Positions 39,923 through 52,200 of a DNA stretch of 58,994 nucleotides are shown here, one piece after another (the first letter of the stretch is position 1; every line of letters starts with the position of its first letter). The DNA is from an uncultured Bacteroidia bacterium. Its GTDB lineage: Bacteria > Bacteroidota > Bacteroidia > Bacteroidales > ML635J-15. Made by a program: the position numbers and the translations under genes. The notes beneath the pieces are model-generated. The model had not been told where the DNA came from and made no database searches. It was given only the letters and a program-made list of their open reading frames with translations. The stretch covers positions 1-58,994 of the forward strand of contig CADAXK010000018.1 in NCBI GenBank assembly GCA_902791865.1. The letters are read 5' to 3'.

Positions 39923-41239
39923 TTACTTTTGTGGTGCTTTGAAGACGAAAGGCATTGTAAAGTTTACTCGAACAGGTTGTCCTTTTACCTTTCCCGGTGT
40001 CCATTTCGGCATTGACTTCACAACGCGGACTGCCTCTGCGTCGCATTCCTTGTCGCAACCCCTCAACACTTTTACATCAGATATACTACCGTCCTTCTCG
40101 ATAGTGAACGAGACAAATGTCTTTCCGCTGATGCCTTTTCCCTTGGCTTTTTCGGGATACACGACATTCTCTTGGATAAACTTAACCATTGCTTCGTTGC
40201 CACCAGGGAATTCGGGCATCACTTCGAGTGCATCGGTATTGTAGATACTGTCTTTGCTTTGTGAAATCTTAATCCTGATGTCCTCCAAATTCTTTACTTC
40301 AGCCTTTGGCTGTTCTTCATTTTGTTCCTTAGCTGTCGCATTTGTATTGGCTACCAACATTACTGCCAACACAGGTAGCGTGACCAAAAGTCTCCACCAG
40401 AGACCTTTTGTCTTTTCATTCTTTGTAATCATCTTAATACGTTTTTTAGTTAATATTAAACTGAAATTATTACTCATTCTGCTAAAATCGACAGCCGTGC
40501 ACTGCTGCAAAATCAGCATCATGTAGTCTCTCTTGTCGGCACCAGAATCCACCACGTCGCGGTCGGCCTGATACTCGTGTATGCATTGTAAATCTCTCTT
40601 GAACAGATATATAAACGGATTAAACCATTGCACTACCATCATTATCTCCATAAAAAGTATATCCCATGAATGGCAGTGGCTGATATGGCTAATTTCGTGC
40701 GAAACTATTTCGTGCGAAACAGACTTGTCGGGGAAAAATGCATAATTCAGGAAAGAGAACGAACCATGGTCTTTGCCTGTATATACGGCAGTGTAGCCAT
40801 TGCACTTTTCCTTTGGCGACCTAATAATCATGAAAAATATTTTCCCCAACTTGAAAATCAACAGTATCAAGGATATGCCAACGCCAATTAAATATATTAT
40901 CAGACCAATCTCCCATGGAGTGAAAGCCGGCTCTACTGGGGGCAAAGCATTTTCGTCAACTGGCGCCTCGGCGACTTCGTTTGGAGTTACAACAATATCA
41001 TTAAGAAATATTCCGCCAAACAAATCGTGCTTGAGGCTTGAAATCTGCGGCGAGCCATAACCTATAAGCACTCCAAGCAATGGCAATGACAGTGCAAAAA
41101 TTATTGATATTAGAATATACGACCTGTTGAATTTTAGTCTGTTGCTATTGGTAAACAACAAACGGTAAACAATCCAGAGCAACATAATTGCAACAGCAAT
41201 CGGTAATATTCGGCTTAATATGAGTTCTTGTGCATTCAT
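39923..41239 (-). CDS. BlaR1-like M56 metallopeptidase with TonB C-terminal domain
   Basis: 438 residues. Four membrane helices in the first ~290 residues (for example LILSRILPIAVAIMLLWIVY and FKLGKIFFMII). The zinc-protease motif HEISH lies in a cytoplasmic loop (SHEIVSHEISHISHCHSWDI), with the downstream Glu in IHEYQADRDVV. The C-terminal ~95 residues are a TonB-like domain (MPEFPGGNEAMVKFIQENVV ... PKWTPGKVKGQPVRVNFTMP) on the periplasmic side. Known relatives sense a signal and cleave BlaI-type repressors. It begins 3 bp after the BlaI-family gene. This M56-TonB version is frequent in Bacteroidetes, often with no link to beta-lactams. Confidence 0.9.
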   Translation of the reverse strand: MNAQELILSRILPIAVAIMLLWIVYRLLFTNSNRLKFNRSYILISIIFALSLPLLGVLIGYGSPQISSLKHDLFGGIFLNDIVVTPNEVAEAPVDENALPPVEPAFTPWEIGLIIYLIGVGISLILLIFKLGKIFFMIIRSPKEKCNGYTAVYTGKDHGSFSFLNYAFFPDKSVSHEIVSHEISHISHCHSWDILFMEIMMVVQWFNPFIYLFKRDLQCIHEYQADRDVVDSGADKRDYMMLILQQCTAVDFSRMSNNFSLILTKKRIKMITKNEKTKGLWWRLLVTLPVLAVMLVANTNATAKEQNEEQPKAEVKNLEDIRIKISQSKDSIYNTDALEVMPEFPGGNEAMVKFIQENVVYPEKAKGKGISGKTFVSFTIEKDGSISDVKVLRGCDKECDAEAVRVVKSMPKWTPGKVKGQPVRVNFTMPFVFKAPQK

Positions 41240-41242
41240 GGC

Positions 41243-41617
41243 TTAATGTTTTTCGTTTTCAATAGCTTCATCTATCATTTTTTTGAGCGACTCCAACTCC
41301 TCGATGCTGAAATTCTCCTTTTTTGCAAAGGACGATACCAAATCAAGATACGAATTGTTGAAATAGCGCTCCACAATACTTCCAAGATAACGCTTGGAAT
41401 ATTCGTCCTTGCTTATTAATGCGCGGTAGCGGTTGGCACGGCAGAAGGTTTCGTGAGTTACAAAACCTTTGTTCTCCAATATCTTTATTACTGTAAGCAC
41501 TGTATTGTAAGCCGGTTTCGGTTCGGGGAATGCTGCAATTATCTCGTTGGCAAATCCTTGTCCGATGTTCCAGATTACCTGCATCACCTGTTCTTCTCCT
41601 TTGGTCAACTCTTTCAT
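41243..41617 (-). CDS. BlaI/MecI/CopY-family repressor
   Basis: 124 residues. Winged helix: ELTKGEEQVMQVIWNIGQGF, PAYNTVLTVIKILENKGFVT (recognition helix) and the wing FCRANRYRALISKDEYS, then a helical dimerisation domain with FFNNSYLDLVSSFAKKENFS-like sequence. Binds as a dimer to its own promoter and is inactivated by the M56 protease partner, which is 3 bp downstream. The probable operator is the AACT/AGTT symmetry overlapping the -33 element at 41701-41717. Confidence 0.92.
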   Translation of the reverse strand: MKELTKGEEQVMQVIWNIGQGFANEIIAAFPEPKPAYNTVLTVIKILENKGFVTHETFCRANRYRALISKDEYSKRYLGSIVERYFNNSYLDLVSSFAKKENFSIEELESLKKMIDEAIENEKH

Positions 41618-41674
41618 ATTGAATGAATTTTTTTGTTAAAAATTATATCCTCTTTTTTATGTCTTTCGACACTG

Positions 41675-41703
41675 CAAATATAAATAAAAATTTAAACATG
41701 CAA
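41675..41703 (-). promoter_or_regulatory. Promoter of the BlaI/M56 operon
   Basis: Minus-strand TTG (41703-41701), 18-bp spacer, TATATTTG (41682-41675). AACTATTTTTTTAGTT at 41702-41717 overlaps the -33 end and is a candidate BlaI operator. Confidence 0.6.
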
Positions 41704-41889
41704 CTATTTTTTTAGTTATATTGTTAAAAAAATAATACACACATAGATATTGTGTTGAATATCAATTGTTTATAAAATAAAAAATTTTTATTTTAAATAG
41801 AATTTATGTTCTCAAATCATTAAATGGCGCGAATCATTGCGCCGCTACAATCATCAAATTATCAAATTCGGGAACGTTAAAATAGAAAC

Positions 41890-41940
41890 AAAAAACGGAA
41901 TCAAATCCTGAAACTAGTTCAGAATGACATTCCGTTTTTT
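41890..41940. terminator. Bidirectional hairpin terminator between map and blaI
   Basis: AAAAAACGGAAT (41890-41901) pairs with ATTCCGTTTTTT (41929-41940) and encloses a smaller CTGAA/TTCAG hairpin. T-tracts occur on either strand. It lies downstream of map and upstream of the blaI promoter; the rest of 41704-42064 is AT-rich intergenic DNA, with a GGCGC/GCGCC hairpin near 41825. Confidence 0.7.
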
Positions 41941-42064
41941 GAATTTTTGAATCATATTGTACAATCGTACCATGGCGCGATTCTACATGAACATCGAATT
42001 TTCAAATCTTCAAATCGTTGAATGATAAACCTTGAACCTAGAAACATTTAAACGGGCTTTAGCC

Positions 42065-42901
42065 CTAGTATGTCAATATTTCGTTTCCGGTTTCAGTAAT
42101 CAGAATTTGGTGTTCCCATTGTGCCGATGGTTTGAGGTCCTTGGTGACGACTGTCCAGTCGTTTTCATCGATGAATATTTCCTTTTTGCCCATGTTTATC
42201 ATCGGTTCGATGGTGAAGGTCATGCCGGGAATGATGAGTTCCTCTGTGCCACGCTTGCCATAGTGCAAAACCTCTGGCGGTTCGTGGAATTTTACGCCGC
42301 AGCCGTGACCGCAAAGTTCACGAACAACAGAATAGCCGTTCTTTTCGGCGTGTTCCTGAATTGCAGCGCCAACATCGCCCATGCGAGCCCATGGTTTGGC
42401 AGTTGCGATTCCGATTTCAAGGCATTCCTTAGTAACTTTTACAAGTCGCTTGCATTCCTCGTTCACCTCGCCAATCATGAACATTCGCGATGCATCGGAG
42501 AAATAGCGGTTGTAAATGGTAGAAACATCTACATTTACAATGTCGCCGTTGCGTAGGAATTCGTTTTTGTTCGGGATTCCGTGGCATACGATTTCGTTGC
42601 GCGATACGCAGCAGCTCTTGGGATAGCCCTCGTAGTGGAGTGGGGCAGGGATTGCGCCGTGCGATCTTGTGAATTCGTAAACCATATCATCAACATCCTG
42701 GGTTGTTATGCCCTCACGGATATTTTCCGAAATGTAGTCGAGCAGAGCAGTATTTATCTTTGCGCTTTCGCGTATGCCAGCAATTTGTTCCTCGCTACGA
42801 ATAATTCTCAGTGGCGGAATTTTGTATCCCTTTGCCCTGTATTCCTTTATCTTGTTCCGCAGTTCTATCGGTAGAAGCGGTGCGTATTCCTTTTTCGACA
42901 T
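42065..42901 (-). CDS. map: Type I methionine aminopeptidase
   Basis: 278 residues from ATG 42901 (MSKKEYAPLLPIELRNKIKE); the promoter element at 42920-42927 excludes the start at 42922. Metal ligands Asp, Asp, His, Glu, Glu are recognisable in NGDIVNVDVSTIYNRYFSDA, CGHGCGVKFHEPP, GMTFTIEPM and AQWEHQILIT. Removes the N-terminal Met from nascent proteins in the cytoplasm. The ~35-residue N-terminal extension precedes the usual IIRSEEQIAGIRES start and is common in Bacteroidetes second-copy Map proteins; the ribosomal-operon copy is not in this window. Confidence 0.94.
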   Translation of the reverse strand: MSKKEYAPLLPIELRNKIKEYRAKGYKIPPLRIIRSEEQIAGIRESAKINTALLDYISENIREGITTQDVDDMVYEFTRSHGAIPAPLHYEGYPKSCCVSRNEIVCHGIPNKNEFLRNGDIVNVDVSTIYNRYFSDASRMFMIGEVNEECKRLVKVTKECLEIGIATAKPWARMGDVGAAIQEHAEKNGYSVVRELCGHGCGVKFHEPPEVLHYGKRGTEELIIPGMTFTIEPMINMGKKEIFIDENDWTVVTKDLKPSAQWEHQILITETGNEILTY

Positions 42902-42919
42902 TGCTTGAAAAATTTTGCG

Positions 42920-42927
42920 CAAAGGTA
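42920..42927 (-). promoter_or_regulatory. Promoter -7 element of map
   Basis: TACCTTTG on the minus strand, 18 bp before the map ATG at 42901. Confidence 0.55.
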
Positions 42928-43121
42928 AAGAAAAAGTTTGAAAATTTATGGCCCCAAAATTCTAGTTGATTATTGAGTTGGTGCTAAACCGTTGGTGCTT
43001 TAGACCTTTTTCCAATTTTGCAAAGCCGCCAATTTATTTCCTATATCATTTCTAGTTTTTTGTCTTATAATTTTTGTCATACTTTTTTAGGAAAATCTTT
43101 TTTTTATTATAAGTATTTGTT

Positions 43122-43190
43122 TAATTTTGCACCTTTGTGTAAAAAGGTATGGATTGTGCTTAATGCGTTGACTTATAGTGTTTTAACTTT
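43122..43190 (+). promoter_or_regulatory. Candidate promoters of the giant adhesin gene
   Basis: Two TAnnTTTG elements: TAATTTTG at 43122-43129 and TAACTTTG at 43183-43190, giving leaders of about 110 or 50 nt. Neither has a TTG at ideal spacing. The rest of the 343-bp gap between map and this gene holds only AT-rich sequence and a short GGTGCTAAACCGTTGGTGCT near-repeat at about 42973. Confidence 0.4.
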
Positions 43191-43244
43191 GTGCATAAGG
43201 TACAGGAATTTTGATTGTAAAAGAAAAAATAACATAGATTCTTT

Positions 43245-46200
43245 ATGAAGAACTTTGTAAGATTACTTGTTTTAGCGTTAGGGCTGGTTGTCGGAATCGA
43301 TGACGCGGTCTATTCTCAGGATTATTGTTCGATTAAATTTGATTCACCAAGCGACAGCGCGGCGTATATGCGACTTCAGGAGTTACGACGAATGCGCATT
43401 GCCGAAATGACTACGGCGGAACTGGATGAGTACTCAGACCTGAAATATTCGGGTCTTGATGCAAAATACACTGTTCCCAATATGTTCAAGGCTGGAAGTT
43501 CTTCGCTTTGTAGCAATGCTATTTCTTTCTGTACTGACAATGATGCGTATACTTATCCTGCAGCTACCACTAGCACTGGTGCAACCGAATTCGGCGATAA
43601 TGGCGGTAATGTTGGCTGTCTATATACTACTCCTTCTCCTGCTTGGTTTGTAATGCGAATCGACAACCCCGGAAACCTTCTCATTTACATGGAGCATAGC
43701 AATGGTCAGGATATAGACTTTATCTGTTGGGGCCCATTCACGGCAAGTACAAAAGAGGAGTTGCTTGACAGATATTGTGGTAATATAAGCCTGCTTAATA
43801 CCGACGACAACGATAATGGTAACCACCGTCCCGACAATGGCAACCACTCTGGCGATATGGGCGGTTATCCTACAGGAAATATGGTTGACTGTAGTTACGA
43901 CCCAGCAGCTACCGAATGGTGCTACATTCCTAACGCTCAGGCTGGCAAATGGTATATTTTCTTGATTACAAACTATTCGCAGGCAGCAGGTAACATAACT
44001 TTCGTAGCTCAGCACCCAAGCTGGATGACTGGTTCTGTGGCAACCACCGACTGCAACATTATAGCAAACCTAACATCAAACAGTCCGGTCTGCGAGGGTT
44101 CTACATTGAGGCTTACTTGTAGCACTGTTAATAATGCAACAAGCTACCAGTGGTATTTCCTCGGAGCAACTCGCAATGAAACCGTTGGCTCAGGAACTCC
44201 GATTGGCACGGGAACCGTATTGAGCAGGGCTAATGCTACTACGGCAATGACAGGCTGGTACGCAATGGATATTTCTACGGCTTCACGAACAAACAGGTTC
44301 CTGACATACGCCATTGTAACGCCCTCGCCATCGGGAACCATAACGGCTTCACCATCTAGTACAGTATGTGCAGGACAACAGGTAACCCTTACCGCCTCGG
44401 CAACAAATGCTACTGGTTATCAGTGGGCATCGGGTACAGGTACTTCTACGACTATAACCCCAGGTGCATCATCTACGCACTATGTGACATTGACAAATAC
44501 TACAACGGTAAACGATCCTAATCTAGGGCATAGTGTTACAAATACTTGCTATTCCTATGCCAATATCCGTATTACGGTAAATCCAACACCATCGGTAAGT
44601 ATATCTCCGGTCGAAGCGCGTATATGTACAGGAAACTCTGTTGACCTTATCTCTGAGGTGCAGAACTGCGACGATTGTACTTTTGCTTGGAATACAGGAG
44701 CCAATGTTGATGATATTGGTGTAAGCCCAACTACAACTACTACTTATACTGTTACAGTAACGAATTCGTATGGTTGTACAGCTGTTTCCAATCCATCTGT
44801 GGTAAATGTGGTATCGAGTGAAGATGTTGGTGAATGCAATGTGTTGTATGTTAGTGTTGCAGGTGGTGGTAGTGGTCTTACCGCATACGAACCTACCGAT
44901 TTGCTTACAGCACTTAACCTTGCAGAATGTTCTGGAGCAACAATCCGTATGGAGGAGGGTACTTATACTACAGACTATCCTATTGAACTTGTTAGTCATG
45001 TTACTCTTGAAGGAGGTTATTTCAACGACTTTACACAGAAAAAATCCAATGCAGGAGCAACTACTATAACAAGGACGAACACCTATACCCTTGGAACAGC
45101 AAATGCACCTCGCTTGGTGGCTATCGAAGCCAATAATATAAGCGATTTTGCATTGCACGACATTACTGTTACAACTGCTGATGCTCAGACATTGCCACAA
45201 GGAGAGCAGGTGTCGTATATGTATAGTTGTAGTGGATGGAATTTCTCTGCAACGACTAATAATGGATATACATCTATACAGTCTGGTGGTACAAATCCAG
45301 GTTCTTTCAGCGACGATGCCCGTTTCTCAATATCAATGCCGTTCGATTTTACTTTGTGCGGAACTACTTATTATGCAGGAAGCAGTTTGTATATATCAGC
45401 AAATGGCTATGTGGCTTTCGGTTCCGATGCAAGTGCGATATCTTCGTCTCCATACGCAAGTTCAATTATGGCTTTGCTACACGATTTGCGTCCCCGCGAC
45501 TATTATGGAACTAACATAAAGTATAAGGTTGATGGTACTACCCCAAACCGTGTATTGACAGTGGAGTGGTATGAAATAGCGCAGTATAATTCTTCGTGCC
45601 GAACAACATCCTACAATGAGACTTTCCAGATAAAGATGCACGAAAGAACAAATGTTGTAGATATTATCTATCAGAACATTAATCCTTGTGATGCAACTTC
45701 ATATACTCCGCGTGTAGGTATAAAGGATTATCAAGCGAATAGTACTATTTATGTAAATGCAAATACGAGCTGGACAAATCCAACCACTCAGGCTGCCGAG
45801 ATAGGAAACACTTTCAATTCGTCGCATAAGCCTTCGTCGGGTTTGAAATATACATTTACGCCAAACCTTACACCATCGTCAGAGGCGGTTGTAATTGCTT
45901 CTAACTATGGTACTTCTACCTACGCAATACACATGAACCATTGCTCTAGTTATAATATTACTCGTTGTCAACTGAAGCCAGGTAAAGCTACGACAGGAAA
46001 AAATGGCGCAAATGGTATTGCTGGTGCAAATGGAGGTAATGGAGGTAATGGTAGTTCTACATCATCAAATAGTAATACTACTGGTGGTAGTGGAGGAACA
46101 AATCCTTCTTGTTCTGCCGCCAATGGAACACAAGGTGGTACTGGAGGACGAGATTACCAGAGTGGTGGCGCTGGTGTAGGCGGAGGTGGTGCTGGTGGAG

Positions 46201-49200
46201 GAATTGAGTCCTCTGGCAGTGCAGGTAGTAATGGCTCTAATGGTTCTAATGGAACATCGTATTCTGGTCAGCGTGCAACGGTAAATAATACTTCAACTTA
46301 CTATGGAGAATATTTCAAGGGAACAATTGCCAGAACAGGAGGTACTGGCGCCAACGGAACAGGTGGAAAAGGTGGCGGAGGTGGCGGAGGCACAGATGCT
46401 TCTATGAGTTCTTGTTATAAGGGCGGCGGTTCTGGCGGAGGTGGCGGAGCTGGCGGTTGTGGTGGCACTGGCGGTGCAGGTGGTTTTTCTGGAGGTTCTT
46501 CATTTGGTGTTTACCTTTACAATGACATGTCGTCGACCGAATTAGCCAATCGTTTCATTGATTGTAATATAGTGTCTGGTACAGTTGGTACAGGAGGCAC
46601 AGGAGGTAATGGCGCTTCTGGTGGTAGTGGAGGCACAGGAGGTAGTGGAGGTTCTGGTGGTACTAACGCTTGGTATTGCTCTGCTAGTAGTGGTAGTGGA
46701 GGTAAAGGTGGTAATGGTGGCTCTGGTGGTACAGGTGGTGCTGGAGAAAACGGTGCCAATGGTGTGTCCTACAAAATTGCTTCTGTAACTACAGCAGGAG
46801 TTTGTACTCCAATTACAACTGGTTACAACTACAACCTTTCTGGTCAAACTGCAATAATTGCAGGTACGCCCGACTATCCTATAGCAAGCTGCTCGAATGT
46901 GGAAATGCAAATGGGTAGCGGTACCTATACAACTTTTGGTACTGGAGCAAGTCCTGCAAGTGGCAATAGTTCTACAGTATTCGAGTACAGCAGTGCAGGA
47001 TATAAGACTCCTCAGACTGGTTCGGGAGATGCCAACAGATATTCATCATTCATAAACATAATACAGGCGGCACCTGATGTGTCGAATGTACAAGTTGCTG
47101 GCGAAGATACGCTTTGCTGTGCAGGAGTTTACGAGTATTGCCTCGAAAATCTTCCGAACAATACGCCAGTGATGGTCAGTTGGTCGCTTACAACTTCGGT
47201 TAACGATGTGGCTTCTGTCGCTTCGTTGACAAACCTGACCTGCCTGTCGATTGATGTCGAAAATACAACAAGTGCAATTCAGTACGCTTATCTGCGAGCT
47301 GAAATATCTACGGGATGTTGCGGTATAATTAAGATAGTGCGCGATACGGTGGTTCTTATGCCTGTTCCGCCCGAAATCAACCAGCTTTCCGACCATGAAA
47401 TATGCGAAGGCGAGGACTATACAATGAGCATTTCGGTCAATGAGGATTTGCTTTGTCATCCTATATACCAGTGGGTTCGCGGTGATGAACTTATAACTGG
47501 TGCAAATTCAAATACATATACTATTTCAAATGCTACAGCAAGTATGGCTGGCGAATATTCGGTGTATGTGGCAACCGATTGCGGTATGGAAGCCGATGTG
47601 GCACACATAACCGTAAATTCTATGCCGAATCTTACAGTAACAACAACTCCAGTATGCGCAAACGAAGCAACTCACTTTACAATAACATCAGATGTAAATA
47701 CAACTATTACCTATAATATAAATAATGTCAACAGCGGTGCAACCCAGACCTTGACATTGACAGGTGGAGTTGCTCAAAATGTTGACTATACTATAGAACA
47801 TAACTCGATACTTACGATAGAAACGGTTCAGGTTGGCTCTTGCCAGTGGACACTCAATGAGGCTTATCCTCTTGATGTCTATGATGATGACCAGACAGTA
47901 TTTGCCGGTGCTGATTTTACCGTGTGCGGAAGAGATGCAACTTTGCGTGGCAATAGTACGGTAGGAAGCGAATGGAACGGTCTGTGGACAATTCCTAATG
48001 CTACCGATGCGGCAAATACGACAATTGCCGACAATACCTTATATAATACTGGTGTAACCTACAATGGTTCCGAATTGCCACATTCTGTAACTTTCAGGTG
48101 GACAATCACAAGTACGCACTGTCCCAACAGGTCGTTCTACGATGAGGTAACTGGAACTTTCTCGTCATTGACATTGACGTCGACACCAACAAATGTTGTA
48201 TGTAATGGAGCAAACAACGGTAGTATCACAATTACCACCACAAATGGTGCAACGCCATACTCATACACTTGGAGCGATGATGACAATCGTACAGGCAATA
48301 CTGCAAACAATCTTGCTCCTGGTACATATACCGTTACGGTAAATGATGCCAACGAATGTTCGGCAACGACTAGTGTTACAATAACAGAGCCAGATGCTCT
48401 TGTTGCTTACATTGATACTCCTGATAATACATGTCCGGGTTCTACTGTTACTCTTACTGGCGGATTGACAACAGCAGGTACAGCCAATTATACCTACACT
48501 TGGAGTACTGCATCGGGAGTGACATTTACCTCAAATCCGGTTACAGTAAGCGCAACCTCAGTTACAAGCACGGCAACAATACCAACAGCATGTAGCGGAA
48601 CTTACCAGATAAATTTACATGTTCAGGATGGTCACGGTTGTACTGCCGATGCTACACCTATTAATATAGTAGCATCCGTTGGTAATAACATAACCATTTC
48701 TGGTGGTACAAATACGAAGACCGTGGAATGTGTGGACGGCCTAGCTGATCCCCATACACTGACACCAAGTGTTATGCCTACGGTTACAGATGCATGTGGA
48801 CGAGACATATCTTCTTCTGCTACATTGACAACATCGCCGAATTTAAGCAGTATTACTTGTGAAGGTTCAGCTGCATACGTATATACATATACCGATTGCG
48901 CAGGTCATACAAAGACTTGGACTTTCACATATACTATTCAGCGTAGCACCGCACCATCAGAGGTTGGTGGACCTGTTGCAACTACAGGAACGGCAGAATG
49001 CCTTGTCGATGCCACCGCACCTACTACACTGCCAGTAGTCAAAGATGTATGCGGAAATACGCTCACTGCACCGACACCAGTTGTAACGGACAATCCAAAC
49101 CCGATAACCTGTGGCGGTACAAGAACATACACCTATAAATATAAGGACTGTGCAAACAAGGAGTTTGTATGGACATACACCTACACTATAGCACATACCA

Positions 49201-52200
49201 CCGCACCATCAGAGGTTGGTGGACCTGTTGCAACTACAGGAACGGCAGAATGTCTTTCCGATGTTGCCGCACCTACTACATTGCCTGTGGTCAAGGATGT
49301 CTGCGGCAATACACTAACCGCACCGACACCTGTTGTAACAGACAATCCAGACCCGATAACCTGTGGAGGCACAAGGAAGTACACTTATACATATAAGGAC
49401 TGTGCAAATCTTGAGTTCGTCTGGACATATACATACACTATAGCACATACGACTGCACCATCAGAGGTTGGTGGACCTGTTGCAACTACAGGAACGGCAG
49501 AATGTCTTTCCGATGTTGCCGCACCTACTACATTACCTGTGGTCAAGGATGTCTGCGGCAATACTCTCACCGCACCGACACCTGTTGTAACAGACAATCC
49601 AGACCCGATAACATGCGCTGGCACACGGAAGTATACCTATACATATAAGGACTGTGCAAACAAGGAGTTTGTCTGGACTTACACTTATACTATATCACAT
49701 ACGACTGCACCATCAGAGGTTGGTGGACCTGTTGCTACTACAGGAACGGCGGAATGCCTAGCCGATGCTTCCGCACCAACTACTCTGCCAGTGGTCAAGG
49801 ATGTTTGCGGCAATACGCTCACTGCACCGACACCTGTTGTAACAGACAATCCAGACCCGATAACATGCGCTGGCACACGGAAGTATACCTATACATATAA
49901 AGACTGTGCAAACAAGGAGTTTGTCTGGACTTACACCTACACGATATCACATACGACTGCACCATCAGAGGTTGGTGGACCTGTTGCAACTACAGGAACG
50001 GCAGAATGCCTAGCCGATGCCTCCGCACCAACTACTCTGCCAGTGGTCAAGGATGTCTGCGGCAATACGCTCACTGCACCGACACCTGTTGTAACAGACA
50101 ATCCAGACCCGATAACATGCGCTGGCACACGGAAGTATACTTATACATATAAGGACTGTGCAAATCTTGAGTTCGTCTGGACATACACCTATACAATAGC
50201 ACATACCACCGCACCTTCAGAGGTTGGTGGACCTGTTGCAACTACAGGAACGGCAGAATGCCTTGCCGATGTCGCCGCGCCAACTACTCTGCCAGTGGTC
50301 AAGGATGTCTGCGGCAATACGCTTACCGCACCGACACCTGTTGTAACAGACAATCCAGACCCGTTAACATGTGGTGGTACAAGAACCTACACCTATACAT
50401 ATAAGGATTGTGCAAACCTTGAGTTCGTCTGGACATACACATTCACTATAGCACACACGACTGCACCTTCAGAGGTTGGTGGACCTGTTGCCACTACAGG
50501 AACAGCAGAATGCCTTGCCGATGTCGCCGCACCTACTACCTTGCCGGTAGTAAAGGATGTATGTGGAAATACGCTTACCGCACCGACACCGGTTGTAACA
50601 GACAATCCAGACCCGTTAACCTGTGGCGGCACAAGAACCTACACCTATACCTATAAGGATTGTGCAAACCTTGAGTTCGTCTGGGCGTATACCTACACGA
50701 TATCACACACGACTGCACCTTCAGAGGTAGGTGGACCAGTTGCAACTACAGGAACGGCAGAATGCCTAGCCGATGCCTCCGCACCTGCAACATTGCCGGT
50801 AGTAAAGGATGTTTGCGGAAATACGCTCACCGCACCGACACCGGTTGTAACAGACAATCCAAATCCGATAACCTGCGGCGGTACAAGGGAGTACACCTAT
50901 ACATATAAGGACTGCGCAAATCTTGAGTTTGTCTGGACGTACACCTACACTATATCACACACGACAGCTCCTTCAGAAGTTGGCGGACCAGTTGCAACTA
51001 CAGGAACAGCAGAATGTATAGCCGATGCCACCGCACCTACAAACTTGCCTGTGGTCAAGGATGTCTGCGGAAATACACTCTCCGCGCCAACACCAGTAGT
51101 AACAGACAATCCAGACCCGATAACCTGTGGCGGTACAAGAACATACACCTATACATATAAGGACTGCGCAAACCTTGAGTTCGTCTGGACATATACCTAT
51201 ACGATAGCACACACGACAGCACCGTCAGAAGTTGGCGGACCCGTGGCAACTACAGGAACGGCAGGATGCCTTGTCGATGCCACCGCACCTACGACCTTGC
51301 CAGTGGTAAAGGATGTTTGCGGCAATACACTAACCGCACCGACACCAGTTGTAACTGACAATCCCGACCCGATGACCTGCGACGGTACAAGAACATACAC
51401 ATATACATATAAGGACTGTGCGAATAAGGAATTTGTCTGGACATACACATATACAATCGAGCGCAGCGATTTCGACATGCCAGATAATGACGGAGCGACC
51501 GTTGCTTGCGCATCTGAAATCACTGCACCGACCTTGCCAGAAGTTACCGATGCTTGCGGCAATGCCTTGACTGGTGTTCTCAAGTCTGGTTATCCAACAG
51601 AAACACCAACTTGTAATGGCGATGTAAGATATGTTTACACATTTACCGATTGCAAAGGCACAGCACACGACTGGACGTTCACATATACGATAGAGCGTAA
51701 CATTGATCCTTCATTCAGTGGTACTTGGCCAAATGATATTTCTAATCAAAATGCTTGCTATGCTGACCGCGATATAAGTGGACTTCTTGCCGACGATGAT
51801 GTAGCGGGTATGTACACCGCTGCTTGTGGTACAATTTCTGTCAGCCACAGCGATGTTGCAGACCCGACATCCAACTGCGGCTGGACTGTAACGAGGACGT
51901 ACACAATCACAGACGGCTGCAACGAAGTTACCAACACTATGAGTGTAAGCGGTGGCGACCAGACAGCACCGACAATTGGAGACGATGACCTTGACCGCGA
52001 ACTTACATCTACGGACTGTGTATTCATCGTACCGGACCTGACGGATGATGTCCGTGCAATATCTTCAGACAATTGCACCTCAAATGCGGACCTTACAATT
52101 ACACAAAGTCCAGTGGCAGGAACGGAGGTTGCAACGGAAACTACTGTAACCGTTACGGTTACCGACCAGTGCTCTAAATCTAGCACCAAGCAGATTGTCT

